Assembly: GCA_029906985.1 (NCBI GenBank)
Contig: JARYMT010000004.1
Location: 48,486-112,485 of the forward strand
Direction of reading: 5' to 3'
Length of the DNA stretch: 64,000 nt
From: Microgenomates group bacterium
Lineage (GTDB): Bacteria > Patescibacteriota > Microgenomatia > UBA1406 > GWC2-37-13
Each line of letters begins with the position of its first letter. Within the stretch, counting starts at the first letter, position 1. The notes beneath the pieces are model-generated. The model was not told the DNA's origin and ran no database searches. It was given only the letters and a program-made list of their open reading frames with translations. Made by a program: the position numbers and the translations under genes. Shown here piece by piece: positions 56,764 to 64,000 of the stretch.

Positions 56764-57282
56764 TTTTCTTAACGCCGTGGTGGTCTTTGTCAAACTACCT
56801 TTAATTTCAATAATCAATTTACTTTTAATTCTTGTTTGAATAATTTTAATTGAGATATTCTCCAAATCATCTTTGATTTTTCTTATCAAATTGTCCCGCT
56901 CCTTCAAAGAAAGATACTCACCGGTTGTTTTAACACCATAAAGTACTTCACGAACCAATTCTTCGGTTTGGCTTACTGTCAAATTATTTTTTAAAATTTT
57001 TTCATAAATTTCAGTAATTTTTTTTTCATCTTTTAATCTGGAAATGACAAAAAGATGGCTTAAAGAAATCAAGTTTGAATAATATCCATCAATTACCATC
57101 ACCGGTAATTGATTTAATCTTAAAATATGACAAAGATATGCTGGTTTTATTTGAAGATATTCGCTTATTTTTTTCAGAGGAATTTGTTTTTCTTTTTGAA
57201 GAAATCTAATTAATTTAGCCTTATTGAAGATATCTGTTTCTTTTTTTATCTGTTCTAGGAGATTGGTTACCTGACTATCCAT
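56728..57282 (-). CDS. ParB-like HTH protein lacking the N-terminal nuclease/CTPase domain
   Basis: About 184 residues. The centre matches the KorB/ParB helix-turn-helix region: IPLKKISEYLQIKPAYLCHI, then ISLSHLFVISRLKDEKKITE and NNLTVSQTEELVREVL. The ParB N-terminal domain with its GxxR CTP/phosphate box is absent, and a C-terminal charged region replaces the dimer domain. The ATG at 57282 is chosen because an extended -10 box (TGT then TAAAAT) ends 6 nt before it; a TTG at 57288 is the alternative. It follows rpmA by 28 bp. A chromosome-segregation role cannot be assumed without a ParA partner here. Confidence 0.7.
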   Translation of the reverse strand: MDSQVTNLLEQIKKETDIFNKAKLIRFLQKEKQIPLKKISEYLQIKPAYLCHILRLNQLPVMVIDGYYSNLISLSHLFVISRLKDEKKITEIYEKILKNNLTVSQTEELVREVLYGVKTTGEYLSLKERDNLIRKIKDDLENISIKIIQTRIKSKLIIEIKGSLTKTTTALRKLVEKIKLENQP

Positions 57283-57288
57283 ACCCAA

Positions 57289-57294
57289 ATTTTA
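57289..57294 (-). promoter_or_regulatory. Extended -10 of the ParB-like gene
   Basis: Minus strand TGT-TAAAAT ends 6 nt before the ATG at 57282, in the short gap after rpmA. It fixes the start and implies separate expression from the ribosomal genes. Confidence 0.5.
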
Positions 57295-57309
57295 ACAAAA
57301 AAACTGCTT

Positions 57310-57555
57310 TTACTTAACTAAAACATATTTTTTGCCATATTTTTGGGTAAAATGGACAATCCCCTGTTTTAAGGCAATGATGGTAAAATCTCTAGATAAT
57401 TTCGTCCCTTCACCGGCTTGAAAACGCGTCCCTTTTTGGCGAACAATCACATAGCCGGGAGAAACCTTTTGACCACCATAAATTTTTACCCCCAACCTTT
57501 TTGATCGAGAGTCACGATTACCGGAAACAGCTTTTTGAGCTTTTGTGTGTGCCAT
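57310..57555 (-). CDS. rpmA: 50S ribosomal protein L27
   Basis: An 81-residue protein near the peptidyl-transferase centre. It begins MAHTKAQKAVSGNRDSRSKR, so no N-terminal extension needing proteolysis is present. The family core is LGVKIYGGQKVSPGYVIVRQ and the following GTRFQAGEG. It lies 13 bp after rplU, the usual L21-L27 order. Confidence 0.96.
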   Translation of the reverse strand: MAHTKAQKAVSGNRDSRSKRLGVKIYGGQKVSPGYVIVRQKGTRFQAGEGTKLSRDFTIIALKQGIVHFTQKYGKKYVLVK

Positions 57556-57568
57556 ATTTTTTTAAAAA

Positions 57569-57877
57569 TTACAATTTATTTATCTTGATTTTAGTTAATT
57601 GCGGTCGAAACCCCTTAACTTTTCTATAGCGAACTTTGGCTTTAAATCTTGCCACTCTAATTTTTTCTCCCTTTGCTTGTTCAATAATTACTGCCTCGGT
57701 TTGGGTTTGCAATCGCGGCTGGCCAATCGCCACCTCTTTTTCTTCCTCAAAAATTGCCAAAGTCTCTAGTTTGATTTGGTCGTTTTTTTTCCCTTCAATT
57801 CGATCAACATATATCTCATCACCTTCTTTGACTAAATACTGTTTTCCGCCGGTTTTTATTACTGCTAATTTTGCCAT
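57569..57877 (-). CDS. rplU: 50S ribosomal protein L21
   Basis: A 102-residue beta-barrel protein binding 23S rRNA. It starts AKLAVIKTGGKQYLVKEGDE and ends KVRYRKVKGFRPQLTKIKI, both family features. It is the first gene of the rplU-rpmA pair; a minus-strand TATAAT at 57886-57891 lies 8 nt before its ATG. Confidence 0.96.
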   Translation of the reverse strand: MAKLAVIKTGGKQYLVKEGDEIYVDRIEGKKNDQIKLETLAIFEEEKEVAIGQPRLQTQTEAVIIEQAKGEKIRVARFKAKVRYRKVKGFRPQLTKIKINKL

Positions 57878-57885
57878 ATCTTAAA

Positions 57886-57891
57886 ATTATA
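57886..57891 (-). promoter_or_regulatory. -10 box of rplU
   Basis: Minus strand TATAAT ends 8 nt before the rplU ATG, in the 37-bp gap after the RodA/FtsW gene. Confidence 0.45.
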
Positions 57892-57914
57892 TAAGAAAAA
57901 AAGCTAAAATCAAC

Positions 57915-58949
57915 TCAAGGTAATAAAGCAAAACCGATCATAAGAGAAGTAAATGCCGAACCGCCATAAGAAATAAATGGTAAAGCAACACCAGCTACCG
58001 GCATCAATCCCAAATTCATCCCAATATTAATAAATACTTGATAAATTAAATAACCAAATATTCCCAAATTAAATAAAAAATTATATATTCCTTCTTTAGA
58101 TTTTTGATAATAATATTTAATTATTTTTTTAATTAATTTTACCGCCATAATAAAATATAGAAAAATCACTAAAAAACCACCAAAAAAACCAAACTGCTCA
58201 ACTAAAGAGGCAAAAGCAAAGTCTGTTTGATTTTCTGGCAAAAACAAAAGTTGAGATTGCGTCCCTTTTCCTAATCCACGGCCAAAAAAACGACCTGAAC
58301 CAATGGTAATAACTGCTTGGGTCATATTATAGGCTGTCCCTTGACTATCCACTTCTGGCGAAAAAAAACTAATAATTCTTTCTTTTTGATAGCTCTTCAA
58401 AGAAAGCCAACCGACAGGAAGACTGATTATGATTGCTGAAAAAAGACAAAATAAATATTTTTTTGGTATGCCCGAAAAAATAAGCAAAGTTAAATAGATT
58501 AATGAAACAATTATTGCATTACCTAAATCGGGCTGTTTAAAAATAGCAAAAGTCGGTAAGATAAAATAAAAAAAAGATTGAATAAAAATTTTAAGGTCAT
58601 TAACTTTTTTGTCGACTTTAGAAAAAAAATCAGCCAAAAAAATTATAAAAAAAACTTTAAAAAATTCAGAACTTTGGAAATTAGTAAAATATAAATTAAT
58701 CCATCTTTTTGAACCTTTAACGCTAATACCAATAAAAAAAGTCAGCAAGATCAGACCAACAAAAAACCAATAAAAAAAAAGACTATTATTTTTAAAAAAA
58801 CGATAACCAATTTTTTTAATGATAAAAAAAACAATAAAACCCAAAACAAAATTAAAAAGCTGATTAATAGCGCTTGTTTGGTTAATACCTAAAAGATTAA
58901 AAAAACCAAAAGTAATTAAAAAAAAAGTCGGCAAAAGAAGACTGGTCAT
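57915..58949 (-). CDS. RodA/FtsW-type SEDS glycosyltransferase
   Basis: A 344-residue polytopic membrane protein of the SEDS family, which polymerises peptidoglycan from lipid II together with a class B penicillin-binding protein. Motifs are GSKRWINLYFTNFQSSEFFK, KQPDLGNAIIVSLIYL, GRFFGRGLGKGTQSQLLFLP, ENQTDFAFASLVEQFGFFGG (with the functional aspartate), and PFISYGGSAFTSLMIGFALL. The length favours RodA over FtsW, but the location near ftsZ leaves both open. It lies 10 bp after ileS. Confidence 0.9.
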   Translation of the reverse strand: MTSLLLPTFFLITFGFFNLLGINQTSAINQLFNFVLGFIVFFIIKKIGYRFFKNNSLFFYWFFVGLILLTFFIGISVKGSKRWINLYFTNFQSSEFFKVFFIIFLADFFSKVDKKVNDLKIFIQSFFYFILPTFAIFKQPDLGNAIIVSLIYLTLLIFSGIPKKYLFCLFSAIIISLPVGWLSLKSYQKERIISFFSPEVDSQGTAYNMTQAVITIGSGRFFGRGLGKGTQSQLLFLPENQTDFAFASLVEQFGFFGGFLVIFLYFIMAVKLIKKIIKYYYQKSKEGIYNFLFNLGIFGYLIYQVFINIGMNLGLMPVAGVALPFISYGGSAFTSLMIGFALLP

Positions 58950-58959
58950 AAAGTATTAA

Positions 58960-61953
58960 TTAATCTATTTTTAATTCTTTGCCAAAGTTAATTTTTTTTG
59001 CTAAAACTTTTTTTTGAAAATGAGTAACCAATTCGGCGTATTCGTAGGGAACAGTTAAATTAATTGTCTGGTGAGGTTTAATCCCTTTATTCTTTCTCAT
59101 AATCTGGATTTGTCGTATCAATTCCCTAATTTGACCTTCGATAATTAATTCTTTAGTTAAATTAGTATCGTAATTTAAATTTATTTCTTCCTTTTTATTA
59201 ACTTTAAAAGTAATTTTTTTGACATTTAATTCATCGATAATTAATTTTTTATAATCCGGTAGATTTTTTGCCAACAAAAATCTAATTTTTTGGGGCAAAC
59301 TAATAATGACTTCCTTTAATGGCTGTCTGACTTTTATTTTTTCTTCTTTTCTTTTTCGGTGACCAATCTCAACAATTTCTCTAACTAAATTCATGTCAGT
59401 GAAAAGCCGTGGATTAATTTTTATTTGATTTAAATCGGGCCATTTTGTCAAATGAACCGATTCCTCACCGGTCAGGTTGGTATAAATTTCTTCGCTTATA
59501 AAAGGTAAAAAAGGAGAAATTACAATTGAAAGGTTAACTAAAATAAAATATAAAGTTTGATAAAAAATTTTTTTATCTTGGTTGTCTTTTGAATTTACCC
59601 AAACACGGTTACGGCACCGCCTTATATACCATAAGGAAAGATCTTTGACAAAATTTTCTATTTCCCATGAAGCGTCTTTGGCATTAAACTTTATTAATTG
59701 ATCTTTAATATAATTAATCAACCAACATAAACGTTGGATAATCCACTGATCCAAGGTGTTTCCTTGTTTTATAAAATTAATTTTTAATTGATTGGGTTTT
59801 ATCTCAATTTTGTCTAAATTAGCATAATCGACAAAAAATTTATAGACATTCCAAAGCATTAAATAAAACTGTCTTCTAACTTCATCGGCTTTTTTAAAAC
59901 CAAAAAGAAGATTTTCTGTCGGATTTTGCCTGGCGTACATCCAACGCATCACATCAACTCCGATTTTTTCTGCTCCGGTATTAAATTCAATGGCGTTCCC
60001 CCAACTTTTATGCATTGGTCTTCCATCTTCACCTAAAAGTGTAGCAAAGCCCAAAACAGTCTTGAAAGGATTAGTATTTTCTAAAACCGTTGATTCAGCA
60101 ATCATCGCATAAAACCAGTTTTTGAATTGACCGGGAAAAGATTCGGTAATAAAATCAGCCGGAAACCATTTTTTCCACTCTAACTTATTTTTAAGATAAA
60201 GAGGCGGACCTTGATTATCTTTGGTAATTGTAGAAAAAGGAACGATGCCAGCGTCCAACCAAGGGTTTCCCACATCATCAATCCTTTTTACCAAAGCATG
60301 GCATTTTTGACATTTAATCAGTACTTCATCAATATATGGTTTATGAGGTGAATGACCTTCAAATTCCTGCCAATTTTTTACCGCTCTTTCTCTCAACTCT
60401 TCCTTTGATCCGATAACATCGATAAATCCGCATTTCTTGCATTCATAAATCGGTAAGGCCAGTCCCCAATAACGATTCTTCTTACTGATTAACCAGTCAC
60501 TCATATTTTTTAACCAATCAAGTTCTCTTTCAAGACCAAATTTCGGTAACCAGTGGATTTTTTTCGCGACTTCAATCATTCTTTGGCGAAGAGTTTTATT
60601 ATCTTTTTTTTTATTTTTTTGATTATTTTTGGCCGGTAAATCCATAGCTATATACCATTCATCAGCCACTTTCCAAACTAATTCGGTTTTACAACGCCAA
60701 CAAGCAGGATAACGATGTTTATATTGGTGAATTTCAAAAACCCAATTTTCTTTATATTTTTTTTCTCTTTCTAATAAATAATCTAAAATAATCCGCGGAT
60801 TTTTTTTCGCATTCTTTCCTGCTAAAAAGCCCATTTGTGGCAAATAATCAGCGTTATCGGCAATAACGGGAATCATCGGCAAATGATATTTTTTTCCTAA
60901 TTTAAAATCTTCGGCACCAGCGCTAACAGCCGTGTGAACAAGACCAGTTCCTTCAGTTAAAGAAATAGGTAAAATGTTTTCATCGGTGCTAATAATCGTA
61001 TGAAAAGTTTTTGGATTTTCTTCAGCGACTTTTTTAACGGCGGGAATATCGTCAAAAGGACCGCGATATTTTAAGCCGATTAATTTTTCGCCCTTAACTG
61101 TTTTGATGATTTTTTTATATTTTTTTCTGAAAACTTGATCAATCATTGATTTAGCTATCCAAAAACGATCGCCAGTCATTCCCTCTACTAAAGAATAATC
61201 ATAATTTTTATCAATGGCGATGACGATGTTGGCCGGAATTGTCCATGGAGTAGTTGTCCAAACTAGTAGATATTCGTTTTTTCGATCTAATAAAGGTAAT
61301 TCGAAATAAATTGATTCATGAACTACTTCTTTATAATCCTCTGTTAAAATTTCATGTTGGGAAATAGCGGTCTGGCAACGAGGACACCAAGGAACTGATT
61401 CGCGACCTTTATATAACCAACCATACTGGTAACATTTTTTTAAAAAATACCAAATCATATAATTATTTTCATCACTCATCGTAAAATAAGAATGTGGCCA
61501 ATCCATAAAATAGCCTAATCTCTTTGACTGGTCAGTTTGAATAGCGGAGTATTTATAAACCCTTGCCTTACAAAGTTGAACAAATTTAGCAATCGAGGCC
61601 TTTTTGTTGCCGGGAACTAAATTTTCAATTTCTTTTTTGGATTTCAAGCCTAATTCTTTTTCCACTTCCACTTCGACCCATAATCCTTGGCAGTCAAAAC
61701 CATTTTGAAATCTCTGCCGATAACCTAATAAATTAAAAAATTTTTGCCATAAATCTTTATAAGTCCTTCCCCAGCCGTGATGAACTCCCATCGGATTATT
61801 GGCAGTAATTGGTCCATCAATAAAAGAAAATCGTTTCTTGGCGTTGGCGTTTTTTTTCAAATATTTATCAACAATTCCTTTTTTATACCAATATTTGATC
61901 CAACTTTTCTCCATTTGGGCAAAATTTTTTTTCTCTTCTACTGTTTTATACAT
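58960..61953 (-). CDS. ileS: Isoleucyl-tRNA synthetase
   Basis: A 997-residue class I synthetase. The HIGH motif is seen as MGVHHGWG (H58-H59) in DGPITANNPMGVHHGWGR, the editing-domain features include WTTTPWTIPANIVIAIDK, and the KMSKS loop appears as RPMHKSWGNAI, with H in place of the usual first M. Zinc-type cysteines (CPRCQTAIS, CKKCGFIDV, KCQKCHALVKR) are present. The C-terminal anticodon region is complete. This is the eukaryote-like branch by motif form. The promoter is unusually clear (see the entry at 61980). Confidence 0.95.
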   Translation of the reverse strand: MYKTVEEKKNFAQMEKSWIKYWYKKGIVDKYLKKNANAKKRFSFIDGPITANNPMGVHHGWGRTYKDLWQKFFNLLGYRQRFQNGFDCQGLWVEVEVEKELGLKSKKEIENLVPGNKKASIAKFVQLCKARVYKYSAIQTDQSKRLGYFMDWPHSYFTMSDENNYMIWYFLKKCYQYGWLYKGRESVPWCPRCQTAISQHEILTEDYKEVVHESIYFELPLLDRKNEYLLVWTTTPWTIPANIVIAIDKNYDYSLVEGMTGDRFWIAKSMIDQVFRKKYKKIIKTVKGEKLIGLKYRGPFDDIPAVKKVAEENPKTFHTIISTDENILPISLTEGTGLVHTAVSAGAEDFKLGKKYHLPMIPVIADNADYLPQMGFLAGKNAKKNPRIILDYLLEREKKYKENWVFEIHQYKHRYPACWRCKTELVWKVADEWYIAMDLPAKNNQKNKKKDNKTLRQRMIEVAKKIHWLPKFGLERELDWLKNMSDWLISKKNRYWGLALPIYECKKCGFIDVIGSKEELRERAVKNWQEFEGHSPHKPYIDEVLIKCQKCHALVKRIDDVGNPWLDAGIVPFSTITKDNQGPPLYLKNKLEWKKWFPADFITESFPGQFKNWFYAMIAESTVLENTNPFKTVLGFATLLGEDGRPMHKSWGNAIEFNTGAEKIGVDVMRWMYARQNPTENLLFGFKKADEVRRQFYLMLWNVYKFFVDYANLDKIEIKPNQLKINFIKQGNTLDQWIIQRLCWLINYIKDQLIKFNAKDASWEIENFVKDLSLWYIRRCRNRVWVNSKDNQDKKIFYQTLYFILVNLSIVISPFLPFISEEIYTNLTGEESVHLTKWPDLNQIKINPRLFTDMNLVREIVEIGHRKRKEEKIKVRQPLKEVIISLPQKIRFLLAKNLPDYKKLIIDELNVKKITFKVNKKEEINLNYDTNLTKELIIEGQIRELIRQIQIMRKNKGIKPHQTINLTVPYEYAELVTHFQKKVLAKKINFGKELKID

Positions 61954-61979
61954 ATTTTTTTTAAAAATCTTACTTGTTG

Positions 61980-62008
61980 ATTATAATAAAACCTTAATCT
62001 TTTGACAA
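61980..62008 (-). promoter_or_regulatory. ileS promoter with overlapping palindrome
   Basis: Minus strand TTGTCA (62003-62008), a 17-bp spacer and TATAAT (61980-61985), 26 nt before the ATG: the best -35/-10 pair in the window. A 7-bp inverted repeat TAATCTT/AAGATTA (61995-62013, loop of 5) covers the -35 box and could be an operator. Confidence 0.6.
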
Positions 62009-62026
62009 GATTAAAGAAAAGACAAG

Positions 62027-62095
62027 TCAACTGCGTTTATCTAAGTCTCTCACACCAGTATTTTCGATATATGTCTTGCCGGCGTTGGTTGACAT
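62027..62095 (-). other. Possible 22-codon ORF in the ftsZ-ileS gap
   Basis: The 187-bp gap between ftsZ and ileS holds a stretch richer in G and C than its surroundings (about 62030-62125). On the minus strand it is open for MSTNAGKTYIENTGVRDLDK plus two residues, and open further upstream without a start. No ribosome-binding site is visible. It may instead be an untranslated RNA structure or a gene remnant. Confidence 0.2.
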
Positions 62096-62140
62096 CGGGG
62101 TCAAGCGAAGGTTGGGAAATTGTTTAAATTAAAATTTTTT

Positions 62141-63256
62141 TTATTTTTTTCTTAGGAAAGCGGGAATATCAAATTCTGACTCTTCTTCCAAAAATTCTTC
62201 CTCATCAAGAGAAAGATCTTCTTTTTCGCTTTGATCGTTTTCTAATTGCTCAACCGTCGGGTTCTCTTCGATTGATTTTTTGAAATTAAAAACTTTTAAA
62301 CGCTTATCATCAAATTTGGTGGCAATAATGGTTATTTTTAACTGATCCATCATTTTATCATCAATTACCGCCCCAAAAATTATGTCGGCGTCAGGATCAG
62401 CTGATTTAGCAATAATATTAGCCGCTTCATCGATCTCATTCATGGTTAAATCTGGACCGCCAACGACATTAAAAAGTACTCCTCTTGCCCCTTCGATAGA
62501 AATATCAAGTAATGGTGAAGAAATTGCCTGCTTAATTGCCGCCATAGCCCTCTTCTCACCACTACCAACTCCAATTCCCATCAAAGCAGTTCCCGCATTA
62601 CTCATAATACTTTTAACATCGGCAAAATCAACATTAATTAATCCTGGTGTAACAATTAATTCGGCAATCCCCCTTACTCCATGATAAAGGACGGAATCGA
62701 TTTTTTTGAAAGCCTCTAAAATAGGGGTTTTTTTATCAACTACCTGAAGGATTCTTTGATTAGGGACAACAATCAAAGTGTCAACTTTTTCTTTTAAATG
62801 ATTAATTCCCTCTTCAGCAGTAATTTTTCTTTTTGTTCCTTCAAAATCAAAAGGTTTGGTTACGACAGCGACGGTGAGGGCGCCCGTTTCTCTAGCAATC
62901 TCAGCAATAATTGGAGAAGCGCCCGTACCAGTACCTCCGCCTTCACCACAAGTAATAAATACCATGTCCGCTCCAGATAACTCTTCTTTAATTCTTTCCT
63001 TAGATTCTTCAGCTGCTTGCCGACCGATTTCCGGGTCGCCACCCGAACCTAATCCTCTTGTCAAATTCTCACCGATTTGAATTTTAATAGCCGATTTATT
63101 ATTTAAAAGAGCTTGGGCATCGGTATTGACAGCAATAAACTCAACACCCGTAATCCCTCCGTCAGCAATCATTGAATTCAAAGCATTACCGCCACCACCT
63201 CCCACTCCAACTACTTTTATTTTTGCCGCCTGACCAGCTTTGGGTTTAATTAACAT
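62141..63256 (-). CDS. ftsZ: Cell division protein FtsZ
   Basis: A 371-residue tubulin-like GTPase that forms the division ring. The N-terminal nucleotide-binding loop is [16 protein letters not shown], the tubulin signature [15 protein letters not shown] (about 102-115), and the T7 loop [20 protein letters not shown]. An acidic linker leads to the conserved tail [10 protein letters not shown], which binds FtsA. It lies 3 bp downstream of ftsA. Confidence 0.98.
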   Translation of the reverse strand: MLIKPKAGQAAKIKVVGVGGGGGNALNSMIADGGITGVEFIAVNTDAQALLNNKSAIKIQIGENLTRGLGSGGDPEIGRQAAEESKERIKEELSGADMVFITCGEGGGTGTGASPIIAEIARETGALTVAVVTKPFDFEGTKRKITAEEGINHLKEKVDTLIVVPNQRILQVVDKKTPILEAFKKIDSVLYHGVRGIAELIVTPGLINVDFADVKSIMSNAGTALMGIGVGSGEKRAMAAIKQAISSPLLDISIEGARGVLFNVVGGPDLTMNEIDEAANIIAKSADPDADIIFGAVIDDKMMDQLKITIIATKFDDKRLKVFNFKKSIEENPTVEQLENDQSEKEDLSLDEEEFLEEESEFDIPAFLRKK

Positions 63257-63259
63257 TTT

Positions 63260-64000
63260 TTAAGGAATAAATTGTTTTAATAAATTTTTTAATTTGGTGG
63301 TTATTTCATTAAAAGAAAAATCTTTAAAGATTCTGTTAAAATTTTTGTTTCTAAAATCTTCATCTATTATATTTTTTTCTCCATATAAAATCAATCCAAC
63401 TATGGTAGCAAATTGAGGCTCAAGAATTTCATCGATTAGTCCACCAACGCCGGTAGGCAAACCTAATCTTATTGGTAAACCAACTACTCGTTTGCCAGTT
63501 TCTAAAATCCCAACCGTCAAAGAACCACCACCGGTAATCACCAAACCCGAAGGAATATTGTTTCCAAAGCCGCTTTTTTCTATTTCTTCAAAAATTAGTT
63601 TATATATTTCTTCCAAACGTGGCTTTATTATTCCATCAACTAACGTTTTAATTGATACATCGGTTAAATTCTCGACTAAGTTTAATTGAGAAAGATTAAT
63701 CTGATCAGTTTTTTTGCGATTTTTTTGATTAAAGGCTTGACTAAGAAAGATTTTAATTTTTTCGGCTGATTCGAGGGAGACTCTTAAACCAACAGCAATA
63801 TCATTAGTAATGTGACGGGCGCCAATTGGGATTGAGGAAGAATAAGCTAAAGCTCCTTCAACATATAAAGCAAAATCAATTTTACCTCCACCAATATCAA
63901 CGACTGCTACTCCCAATTCTTTTTCGGTGTTAGTCAGCGTAGCTTCGGCAGAAGCTAGGCCAGAAAAAACAAAACCTAAATTCTCAATTCCCAAATATTC
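63260..64000 (-). CDS. ftsA: Cell division protein FtsA (C-terminal part)
   Basis: The frame is open to the right window edge, giving about 246 residues of the C-terminal half. Features are SGLASAEATLTNTEKELGVA, the phosphate-binding VDIGGGKIDFALYVEG, the adenosine motif GLVITGGGSLTVGILETG and the final basic amphipathic helix (TTKLKNLLKQF). FtsA is the actin-like protein that anchors FtsZ at the membrane. The N-terminal part lies beyond the window. Confidence 0.95.
   Translation of the reverse strand, partial: EYLGIENLGFVFSGLASAEATLTNTEKELGVAVVDIGGGKIDFALYVEGALAYSSSIPIGARHITNDIAVGLRVSLESAEKIKIFLSQAFNQKNRKKTDQINLSQLNLVENLTDVSIKTLVDGIIKPRLEEIYKLIFEEIEKSGFGNNIPSGLVITGGGSLTVGILETGKRVVGLPIRLGLPTGVGGLIDEILEPQFATIVGLILYGEKNIIDEDFRNKNFNRIFKDFSFNEITTKLKNLLKQFIP

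Noticed and set aside
61954..62140. T-box riboswitch upstream of ileS
   Set aside because: The promoter is only 26 nt from the ATG, so the transcript is too short to hold a T-box; no T-box core sequence is visible.

Overview
This window is AT-rich, gene-dense DNA with very short intergenic gaps. It fits a small-genome bacterium of the Candidate Phyla Radiation (Patescibacteria), most likely of the Microgenomates type. That placement is an inference from overall character: low GC, small membrane-anchored and surface proteins typical of the group, a shortened ATP synthase delta subunit and a short UvrC. UGA, UAG and UAA all end genes here (uvrA ends in TGA, uvrC in TAG), so the code is standard and not the UGA-glycine code of Gracilibacteria. 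I see no insertion sequence, prophage, CRISPR array or rRNA.

Layout. 1-6866: the 3' end of ruvB, tRNA-Leu(GAG), a cysteine-rich surface protein, an anchored helical protein, an AMP-forming acetyl-CoA synthetase and a DedA membrane protein. 6968-21568: the excision-repair genes uvrB-uvrA and, 6 kb further on, uvrC. Between them lies an accessory island with an HD-domain protein, a divergent sigma factor/winged-helix regulator pair, decayed copies of that pair, and a secreted transglutaminase-like protein. A small membrane protein, secG and an oligopeptide-binding-type protein follow uvrC. 21593-22074: four tRNAs. 22109-43443: a long leftward block with an MscS-like protein, yraN, rplS, pyrG, topA, the complete F1Fo ATP synthase operon, dnaE, gatBAC, an asparagine synthetase fused to a CofE-like domain, and htpX, preceded by lemA. 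44202-53187: a LysM protein, two tRNAs, a GH63-like glycosidase and a surface-glycan cluster (O-antigen-ligase-like protein, four glycosyltransferases, a methyltransferase). 53284-55974: a secreted beta-propeller/lipase fusion. 55994-64000: tRNA-Val, lepB, a ParB-like protein, L27, L21, a RodA/FtsW protein, ileS, ftsZ and the 3' part of ftsA.

How the genes fit together. GatCAB with the adjacent asparagine synthetase suggests amidated aminoacyl-tRNA synthesis alongside free asparagine production. UvrA, UvrB and UvrC complete nucleotide excision repair. The glycan cluster, signal peptidase, SecG and several exported proteins serve the cell surface. FtsA, FtsZ and RodA/FtsW are the division and wall set.

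The least ordinary parts are four. First, the sigma/winged-helix module has a scrambled relic beside it. Second, the asparagine synthetase carries an F420-ligase-like domain. Third, about a dozen genes have a TATAAT-like box only 6-12 nt before the start codon and no Shine-Dalgarno sequence, which predicts many leaderless mRNAs. Fourth, several reading frames are broken by a frameshift or a stop codon.
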